64,000 bases of DNA. Source: an uncultured Lachnospiraceae bacterium (GTDB lineage: Bacteria; Bacillota; Clostridia; Lachnospirales; Lachnospiraceae). Location: assembly GCA_934351255.1 (NCBI GenBank), contig CAKRJH010000001.1, positions 124,001 to 188,000 of the forward strand, in the 5' to 3' direction. A program made the position numbers and the translations under genes. Positions 58,473 through 64,000 of this stretch are shown one piece after another; positions within the stretch are counted from its first letter, which is position 1; every line of letters begins with the position of its first letter. The notes beneath the pieces are model-generated. The model ran no database searches and was not told the DNA's origin. It saw nothing but the letters and a program-made list of their open reading frames with translations.

Positions 58473-59198
58473 ATGCAAGAAAAACCAACAACCATGGAAA
58501 AGGTATCCGGCCGTCCGCAGGATGACGCGGAGATCGATCTTCTGGATCTGGTCAGATTTTATCTGAGCAAGAGCCTGTACATTATCGTATGCTTCGTCGT
58601 AGGAGCAGTGGTGGCAGGGTGTATCACCAAATTCGCCATCAGTCCGACATACCAGTCGACATCCAAACTGTATATCATATCTTCCTCGCAGGGTTCGGTG
58701 GTAGACCTTACCGCCCTGAATATCGGAACCGAGCTTTCCTCGGATTATCAGGAGCTGTTAAAACTCCGTCCGGTCTATGAGGATGTGATTGATAAATTAA
58801 AGCTGGATTACACGGTGGATGAGGTCGCCGGCATGGTGGCCATCGAGAGCATCACGGACACCCGAGTGCTCAAGATCACAGTGACCAGCACCGATCCGCA
58901 GGAGGCGATGGACATTGCCAATGAGATGGCCAAGGAGGCTGTCGTATTCCTGCCAAAGATCATGGAGTGTGACAAACCGAACATCGCAGAAAATGCGATC
59001 CTGCCGACGCAGAAAAGCGGACCGAGCCTCAAGAAGAACACGGCGATCGGCGCGCTGGTCTGCACGGTACTGTGCCTGGGCGTGCTGACCGTGCTGTATC
59101 TGATGGATGATACCCTGCGCGGCGCGGAGGATCTGGAGAAAGAGTTCGGCGTGATGCCGCTGGCGGTGATTCCGGAAGGAATGCTGAATGACCAATAG
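58473..59198 (+). CDS. polysaccharide chain-length/BY-kinase modulator (CpsC/YwqC-like, Wzz family)
   Basis: A 241-aa Wzz-type protein. It has a cytoplasmic N-terminus ending DLLDLVRFYLSKS, TM1 (about 33-55), an extracellular domain beginning SPTYQSTSKLYI, the Pro/Ser segment before TM2 (ILPTQKSGPSLKKN) and TM2 (about 190-212). A short C-terminal tail (LRGAEDLEKEFGVMPLAVIPEG) stimulates the partner kinase in the family. Kinase and modulator are separate proteins, as in Firmicutes. The kinase gene follows after an unusual hairpin-rich gap. Confidence 0.92.
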   Translation: MQEKPTTMEKVSGRPQDDAEIDLLDLVRFYLSKSLYIIVCFVVGAVVAGCITKFAISPTYQSTSKLYIISSSQGSVVDLTALNIGTELSSDYQELLKLRPVYEDVIDKLKLDYTVDEVAGMVAIESITDTRVLKITVTSTDPQEAMDIANEMAKEAVVFLPKIMECDKPNIAENAILPTQKSGPSLKKNTAIGALVCTVLCLGVLTVLYLMDDTLRGAEDLEKEFGVMPLAVIPEGMLNDQ

Positions 59199-59206
59199 GT
59201 CATTCA

Positions 59207-59339
59207 GCTTGCAAATACATAAGGATCAGTAAACTGATCCTTATGCTTGCAAGTTTGGAACTTTCGTTCCAAACTTGGGAATGAATATCACCGTTGAGTT
59301 TGCAAATGCATAACGATCAATAAATTGATCATTATGCAT
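59207..59339 (+). repeat. duplicated hairpin elements between cpsC- and cpsD-like genes
   Basis: Two 40-base elements (59207-59246 and 59298-59337) share 34 of 40 bases. Each folds into a hairpin: CATAAGGATCAG-TAAA-CTGATCCTTATG, and ATGCATAAcGATCAA-TAAA-TTGATCaTTATGCAT. One difference pair is compensatory (G-C in the first, A-T in the second next to the loop). Between them is a third perfect 11-bp hairpin AAGTTTGGAAC-TTTC-GTTCCAAACTT (59251-59276). None has a following T-run, so these are not ordinary terminators. Confidence 0.85.
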
Positions 59340-59363
59340 ATTACTTAGGATTGGAGAATATAT

Positions 59364-60179
59364 ATGGGAGCTAACGTTAAGATTGACGGAATTCCGGCTC
59401 TTCCGTTTGCGATGGAGGAGGAGATGAACCGTCTTCGCATCAATGTCGGTTTTGCGGGCAGCAAGGTCAAGAAGATCCTGGTCATCAGCACCGAGCCCAA
59501 TGAGGGCAAGAGTTTTGTGGCGATGCATCTGTGGGATCACATGGGCAGACTGGGCAATCCTTCCGTGCTGGTGGATGCCGATCTCCGCAAATCAGTCATG
59601 ATTGACCACTATCAGATCCGCAGAGAGGATGGCAAGCCCATCCGTGGAACCAGCCATTATCTGGCGGAGGACTACAGTCTGGAGGATGCGGTGCTTCACA
59701 CCGACATTCCGGGACGTGACATCCTGCCCAATGCAGATGAAGTCATTAACCCGGCCATCCTGATCGAGTCTGACCGCTTTTCTGAAATGTTAGATGAACT
59801 CGCCGGCAAGTACCGCTATGTATTTGTCGATGCACCGCCGCTGGGGCTGGTGTCCGATGGCGAGAGTATTGCCGCACAGTGTGACGGTGCGATCCTGGTG
59901 GTGCGCTCCGGCGTGACCTCCAAAAAGGCGGTCCGCACATCACTCCAGCAGCTGGAGCGAAGCGGCTGCAGATTTCTGGGATTTGTCCTGAACCGTGTGG
60001 GCAGTTCCAAGGATGCCTACTACAAGAAGGGCTATGGCCATTATGGCAAGTATGGCAGTTATGGTGCATACGGCCGCTACGGAAGTTATGGCACCCGGGA
60101 GGACAAAACTGCCGGCAAGGGCGCGGCCGCAGGTCACGGATCCCGCCACAAGAACAAGGCGAAGAGCCGCTCAAAGTGA
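59364..60179 (+). CDS. bacterial tyrosine kinase (CpsD/YwqD-like)
   Basis: A 271-aa BY-kinase. Walker A reads STEPNEGKS (42-50), with Asn where most family members have Gly. Walker A' is VLVDADLRKS and Walker B is YVFVDAPPLG; the N-terminal ALPFAMEEEMNRLRINVGF helix is the oligomer interface. The C-terminus has a tyrosine-rich cluster (about 214-243, eleven Tyr among Gly and Lys), the expected autophosphorylation site, followed by a basic tail. Its phosphorylation state controls polysaccharide polymerisation and export. The PHP phosphatase and modulator are upstream in the same operon. Confidence 0.93.
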   Translation: MGANVKIDGIPALPFAMEEEMNRLRINVGFAGSKVKKILVISTEPNEGKSFVAMHLWDHMGRLGNPSVLVDADLRKSVMIDHYQIRREDGKPIRGTSHYLAEDYSLEDAVLHTDIPGRDILPNADEVINPAILIESDRFSEMLDELAGKYRYVFVDAPPLGLVSDGESIAAQCDGAILVVRSGVTSKKAVRTSLQQLERSGCRFLGFVLNRVGSSKDAYYKKGYGHYGKYGSYGAYGRYGSYGTREDKTAGKGAAAGHGSRHKNKAKSRSK

Positions 60180-60237
60180 TAGTCCGGAGACGCAAGTCTC
60201 CTGATTATAAAAATCCGGGGAAAGGAGGAAGAGACAT

Positions 60238-60759
60238 ATGAAGAAGAAAATCGCATCTGTTGTATTGGCATTATCTCTGGTATTTACAGGAGCCGCAGGC
60301 GCATCTGCAGCCGGCAGCCCGGTAGATGCAAATGGTGTGACTGCAACTGAGGGTTCTGCTGCAGGTACTGTAGTAAACGTATCCAAGGATGGTACTGCTA
60401 CCGTGGTAAATGTCGGATCCCCAAAGAAGAGTTCTGTATCAGTCGACACCGTTACAGTCAATGGTGTAAACTACAAGGTTACCACGATCAACAAAGGCGC
60501 ATTCAAGAAGGCAAAGAAAGTAAAGACCGTCAAGGTCGGAGCTTCTATCACAACCATCAAGAAGGGTGCTTTTACCGGTGCCAAGAAGTTAAAGACTGTC
60601 AAGATTGCCAATAAGGCTGCTGTCATCGAGAAAGGCGCGTTCAAAGGATTGAACACCAAGAAGATGACTATCTCAGTCAAGTGCTCTAAGAAGGAGCTCA
60701 AGGCCATTCAGGCGAAGTACAAGAAGGCCGGCTTCAAGGGCAAGGTTAAGAGATATTAA
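60238..60759 (+). CDS. secreted leucine-rich-repeat (BspA/LRR_5-type) protein
   Basis: A 173-aa protein with a signal peptide (about 1-25, MKKKIASVVLALSLVFTGAAGASA) and then a short beta region. Two to three LRR_5-like units follow (INKGAFKKAKKVKTVKVGASITTIKKGAFTGAKKLKTVKIANKAAVIEKGAF, shown in part). The C-terminus is very basic. LRR_5 proteins bind ligands at the cell surface; the strong positive charge could bind an anionic glycan. Its place between the kinase and the sugar transferase suggests a role with the exopolysaccharide, by context only. A small GNRA-capped hairpin (60186-60201) precedes it. Confidence 0.82.
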   Translation: MKKKIASVVLALSLVFTGAAGASAAGSPVDANGVTATEGSAAGTVVNVSKDGTATVVNVGSPKKSSVSVDTVTVNGVNYKVTTINKGAFKKAKKVKTVKVGASITTIKKGAFTGAKKLKTVKIANKAAVIEKGAFKGLNTKKMTISVKCSKKELKAIQAKYKKAGFKGKVKRY

Positions 60760-60787
60760 TCTCCGGCCAGAGCAACATCATACGTGA

Positions 60788-60824
60788 CCAGAGGGTTTGA
60801 TCCCGGTCCTGCCGGGGCCTCTGG
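60788..60824 (+). other. stem-loop between the LRR gene and the sugar transferase
   Basis: CCAGAGG (60788-60794) pairs with CCTCTGG (60818-60824), with an inner CCCGG/CCGGG stem. No T-run follows, so it is more likely a processing or stabilising hairpin than a terminator. Confidence 0.55.
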
Positions 60825-60914
60825 CCATATTCTAATATAGAAAATCATGCTGTGTCCGGAGTCCGGATATGGCTGTCGATAAAGTATTACAACGGAGGGA
60901 AATGGGAGGTACGG

Positions 60915-62366
60915 ATGTATAGAAAAGATAACGAGAGCTGGCTGAAACACGCTGACTTTATCGTGCTGGATCTGTTGTGTCTCCAGCTGGCATACATTCT
61001 GGCATACGGGCAGAGAGGCTACGGCTTCAATCCCTACGGACCGGTGCTGTACCGCAGCATGGCCTTTGTCTTTTTTATGGCAGATATGATGGTGATCCTG
61101 GCTTACGGTACGATGCGCAATGTACTTAAGCGCGGCATGTATCGTAACCTGGTAGTGACCCTGAACCATACGGCCATGGTCGTCGCACTGTCGGTGCTGT
61201 ACCTGTTCCTCTCACACAGAGGACAGGACTTCTCCAGACAGGTCTATATCGTGACGATCGTGCTCTATCTCGTCCTTACGTATGTGACCAGAGAACTCTG
61301 GAAACGGCGTCTGCACAAGGAGATGGAGGATGGTGGCGGCCAGAAACTGATGATCGTCACCTCACAGAGTGAGGTGAACCGTGTCATCACAAACCTGATG
61401 GAAAACAACTACGCCAGATATGATCTGGTGGGAATTGCCCTGGTAGATGCCGACTGGGTCGGATGCGAAGTACAGGGTGTGCCGGTGGTCGCCACCGGCC
61501 TGAATGCAGCCGAGTACGTCTGCCAGCAGTGGATTGACGAGGTCTTTGTCATTGTATCCGAGTTCCTTCCTTATCCGAAAGAACTGATGCATCAGCTGGC
61601 TGAGACCGGTGTGACCATCCACCTGAACCTGGCCAAGATGAATGACGGCTCTATCAATAACCAGTTCATCGAGAAGGTAGGCAACTACACCGTCATCACG
61701 CGGAGTATGAACTACGCATCGACCAGAGAACTTCTCATGAAGCGGTGCCTGGATATCCTGGGCGGTCTGGTGGGATGCTTCTTCACCGGGATCATCTTCC
61801 TGTTCGTGGCACCTGCGATCTACATCGCATCGCCGGGACCGATCTTCTTCTCACAGGAGCGCATCGGCAAGAACGGCAAGAAGTTCAAGATGTACAAGTT
61901 CCGCAGCATGTATCTGGATGCCGAGGAGCGCAAGGCGGAGCTCATGGAAGAGAACAAGCTGGGCGATGGCAAGATGTTCAAGATGGACTTTGACCCGCGT
62001 GTCATCGGCAACCGCGAGCTGCCGGACGGCACCCGCAAGACCGGAGTCGGCGACTTCCTTCGCCGCACCAGCCTCGACGAATTCCCGCAGTTCTGGAACG
62101 TCCTCAAGGGCGATATGTCCCTGGTGGGCACCAGGCCGCCGCTGGAGAGCGAGACGTCATTGTACGAGCTGCATCACCACGCCAGACTCGCCATCAAACC
62201 CGGCATCACCGGTGTATGGCAGGTAAATGGCCGAAGCGATATCACGGATTTCGAGGAAGTGGTACGATTGGACAAGGAGTATATTGAGAACTGGGATATC
62301 AGCATGGACTTTAAGGTGCTGATTAAGACCGTGAAGGTGCTGTTGAAGAAAGATGGAGCAGTGTGA
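60915..62366 (+). CDS. undecaprenyl-phosphate sugar phosphotransferase (WbaP/CpsE-like)
   Basis: A 483-aa membrane enzyme that starts exopolysaccharide repeat assembly by moving a sugar-1-phosphate to undecaprenyl phosphate. It has four to five N-terminal helices (about 10-130), a CoA-binding-like nucleotide domain (about 150-270) and a further helix. The C-terminal bacterial sugar transferase domain contains KRCLDILGG, SPGPIFFSQERIGKNGKKF, MYKFRSM, LRRTSLDEFPQFWNVLKGDMSLVGTRPP and KPGITGVWQVNGRS. Which sugar is moved cannot be read. The start at 60915 has GGGAGGTACGG upstream. Confidence 0.93.
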   Translation: MYRKDNESWLKHADFIVLDLLCLQLAYILAYGQRGYGFNPYGPVLYRSMAFVFFMADMMVILAYGTMRNVLKRGMYRNLVVTLNHTAMVVALSVLYLFLSHRGQDFSRQVYIVTIVLYLVLTYVTRELWKRRLHKEMEDGGGQKLMIVTSQSEVNRVITNLMENNYARYDLVGIALVDADWVGCEVQGVPVVATGLNAAEYVCQQWIDEVFVIVSEFLPYPKELMHQLAETGVTIHLNLAKMNDGSINNQFIEKVGNYTVITRSMNYASTRELLMKRCLDILGGLVGCFFTGIIFLFVAPAIYIASPGPIFFSQERIGKNGKKFKMYKFRSMYLDAEERKAELMEENKLGDGKMFKMDFDPRVIGNRELPDGTRKTGVGDFLRRTSLDEFPQFWNVLKGDMSLVGTRPPLESETSLYELHHHARLAIKPGITGVWQVNGRSDITDFEEVVRLDKEYIENWDISMDFKVLIKTVKVLLKKDGAV

Positions 62367-62415
62367 GTGGGACTGCGTGAAGATATTGAAGAATAACAGA
62401 AGGGAGTGAAGGATC

Positions 62416-64000
62416 ATGGCAGAGTTTGTGAAGCTGCCGGTGGGTGTGGATGATTTTGAGAAAATCCGCCGAGATGGTTTTTACTATGTCGATAAGACCG
62501 GGATGATCCGGCAACTCCTGGAAAGCTGGGGAGAGGTGAATCTGTTTACCAGACCGCGTCGGTTTGGCAAGTCCCTGAATATGAGTATGCTGAAGTGCTT
62601 CTTTGAGATCGGGGCAGACCCATCTTTGTTTGAGGGACTGTACATTTCAGAGTGTACCAAACTGTGTGAAAAGTATCAGGGGCGATATCCCGTGGTAAGT
62701 ATTTCGCTGAAAGGTGTCGAGGGTCTGAACTATGAGAGTGCCAGAACCAGACTGACACAGGTGGTAGGACGCGAAGCCGGGAGATTCCGGTTCCTGCTGG
62801 ACAGCGATCAGCTGACGTTTGAGGACAAACAGATTTATCGTGCTATGATCGAACTGGATCACGGCAGGTATTCGATGGAAGAAGAAAATCTGATCTCTGC
62901 GCTGCAGATTCTGTCAGAACTTTTGTACAAACATTATGGGCGAAAGACCATCATTCTGATCGATGAGTATGATGTACCGCTGGACAAAGCTTACCAGCAT
63001 GGGTATTATCGGGAGATGGTGGCGTTGATCCGGGCTATGTTTTCGGAGGCGTTGAAGACCAACCGGTCATTGCAGTTTGCAGTACTGACGGGGTGCCTGC
63101 GGGTCTCCAAGGAAAGCATCTTTACCGGCCTGAACAATATGAAAGTCATGGCGATCACCGATGCCCGGTTTGATGAGCAGTTTGGGTTTACCGATGAAGA
63201 GGTCAGGACTCTTCTGGCGGCATATCATCTGGAAGATCATCTGGCTCAGACCAAGGAATGGTATGACGGATATCATTTTGGTGCGGTAGATGTGTACTGC
63301 CCATGGGATGTGATCAATCATGTCGATCATCTCTGCGGGCAGCCGGAAGCAGCACCACAGTCGTATTGGATCAATACCAGCGGCAATGAACTGGTCAGAC
63401 GATTCATCGAGAAGGCCGGCAAGACCACCCGGGATGAGATCGAACGCCTGGTGGCCGGTGAGGCGATAGAGAAACCTATCCGTCTGGAGCTGACCTACGA
63501 GGAAATCGATCAGAGCATCGACAATCTGTGGAGTGTTTTGTTTACCACAGGATATCTGACGCAGAATGGTGTGACTGATCAGGGAACATACTGCCTGGTG
63601 ATTCCGAACCGGGAGATCCGGGAAGTCTATAAATTGCAGATTCAGGAGTGGTTTCAGGAGCGGATGCTGGGACAGACGGACCAGCTGCAGAGTTTCTGGA
63701 GCGCATTGGAACAGGGCGATGGTTCGCTGGTAGAGGAATATCTGAAAAAGGTATTGGCAAATTCAATCAGCGTTTTTGATACCAGATCTTATCATGGAGA
63801 AAAGGAAAGTTCCTATCATACACTGCTGATCGGTCTGCTGGCCGGAAATTCTAACTGGCTGGTGCGATCAAACGTGGAGGCGGGAGATGGCTTTGCGGAT
63901 ATTATCATCGAGCCGGAAGATCCGGATGCAGGCATCGTAATCGAGTTAAAATATACGAAGGAAATGGATGGCCTGGATCAGGCTTGTGAACGTGCGGTTC
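62416..64000 (+). CDS. AAA-ATPase-like/PD-(D/E)XK nuclease superfamily protein (partial, runs off the end)
   Basis: The frame is open from ATG 62416 to the window end (528 codons). It starts KLPVGVDDFEKIRRDGFYYVDKT and has a P-loop-like TRPRRFGKSLN, IILIDEYDVPLDKAY (Walker B region) and EWYDGYHFG. At its visible end it has a PD-(D/E)XK-like core (GFADIIIEPED, VIELKY). This is the widespread family with an AAA-ATPase-like domain (PF09820 type) and a DUF1703-type nuclease domain, often in many copies in gut Firmicutes and Bacteroidetes. No function has been demonstrated that I know of. Not part of the exopolysaccharide pathway as far as can be seen. Confidence 0.9.
   Translation, partial: MAEFVKLPVGVDDFEKIRRDGFYYVDKTGMIRQLLESWGEVNLFTRPRRFGKSLNMSMLKCFFEIGADPSLFEGLYISECTKLCEKYQGRYPVVSISLKGVEGLNYESARTRLTQVVGREAGRFRFLLDSDQLTFEDKQIYRAMIELDHGRYSMEEENLISALQILSELLYKHYGRKTIILIDEYDVPLDKAYQHGYYREMVALIRAMFSEALKTNRSLQFAVLTGCLRVSKESIFTGLNNMKVMAITDARFDEQFGFTDEEVRTLLAAYHLEDHLAQTKEWYDGYHFGAVDVYCPWDVINHVDHLCGQPEAAPQSYWINTSGNELVRRFIEKAGKTTRDEIERLVAGEAIEKPIRLELTYEEIDQSIDNLWSVLFTTGYLTQNGVTDQGTYCLVIPNREIREVYKLQIQEWFQERMLGQTDQLQSFWSALEQGDGSLVEEYLKKVLANSISVFDTRSYHGEKESSYHTLLIGLLAGNSNWLVRSNVEAGDGFADIIIEPEDPDAGIVIELKYTKEMDGLDQACERAV

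Noticed and set aside
62416..64000. AAA/PD-(D/E)XK protein as a defence-system gene
   Set aside because: The family is very common in gut bacteria with no shown defence role, and no partner genes are visible before the window ends.

Overview
The window looks like a chromosomal segment of a spore-forming gut Firmicute, most likely family Lachnospiraceae (Blautia/Ruminococcus/Dorea-like). Grounds: SpoVG, a SPOCS (DUF3794)-LysM protein, DUF4250 and DUF6472 small proteins, an isoleucine T-box, paired GlgC/GlgD, zinc-type S14 and L36, a peptidase M60 (mucinase-type) protein, and strong AGGAGG ribosome binding sites before nearly every gene. The species cannot be fixed by eye.

Layout. 1-6000: end of rpiB, ilvE, a SPOCS-LysM protein (minus strand), a GNAT acetyltransferase, murG, a DUF4250 protein and the 3' remnant of a MacB/FtsX permease. 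5726-9414: promoter, isoleucine T-box and an ileS of the eukaryote-like (IleS2) type. 9715-15065 (minus strand): murC, then a primosome transcription unit dnaD-like/dnaI-like/prs. Its upstream region carries a cluster of DnaA boxes, and its 5' leader consists largely of two copies of a 114-bp repeat. 15268-17972: glgC-glgD-spoVG. 18205-18882: SGNH hydrolase (minus). 19145-36093: complete S10-spc-alpha ribosomal super-operon from rpsJ to rplQ with secY, adk, map, infA and rpmJ, followed by a fused EcfA1-EcfA2 gene, ecfT and truA.

39925-47759: a tight surface-glycan operon: Wzm/Wzt-type ABC exporter, two GT2 glycosyltransferases, a membrane zinc-ribbon/YARHG protein and a YesN-like response regulator. 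47786-50220: small genes, tRNA-Leu(AAG), then two adjacent toxin-antitoxin modules (HicAB and RelB-MazF/PemK-like). Each module is preceded by a copy of the same ~102-bp repeat and followed by the same 33-nt hairpin terminator. 50367-56038: VanZ-like protein, a 1201-aa secreted M60 metallopeptidase with a 12-residue tandem-repeat stalk, and a GH26-like hydrolase without a signal peptide. 56371-62366: an exopolysaccharide initiation locus (PHP-type phosphatase, LCP protein, chain-length modulator, BY-kinase, secreted LRR protein, WbaP-like sugar transferase). A duplicated hairpin lies between the modulator and kinase genes. The window ends inside an AAA-ATPase-like/PD-(D/E)XK protein.

The least ordinary parts are the repeat-bounded toxin-antitoxin cassettes beside tRNA-Leu, the DnaA-box and repeat architecture upstream of the primosome genes, the duplicated hairpins inside the exopolysaccharide operon, and the glycan-export operon carrying a YARHG protein and an orphan regulator. 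No CRISPR array, rRNA gene, transposase or integrase was found. All family names come from recognising motifs by eye; no database search was run.
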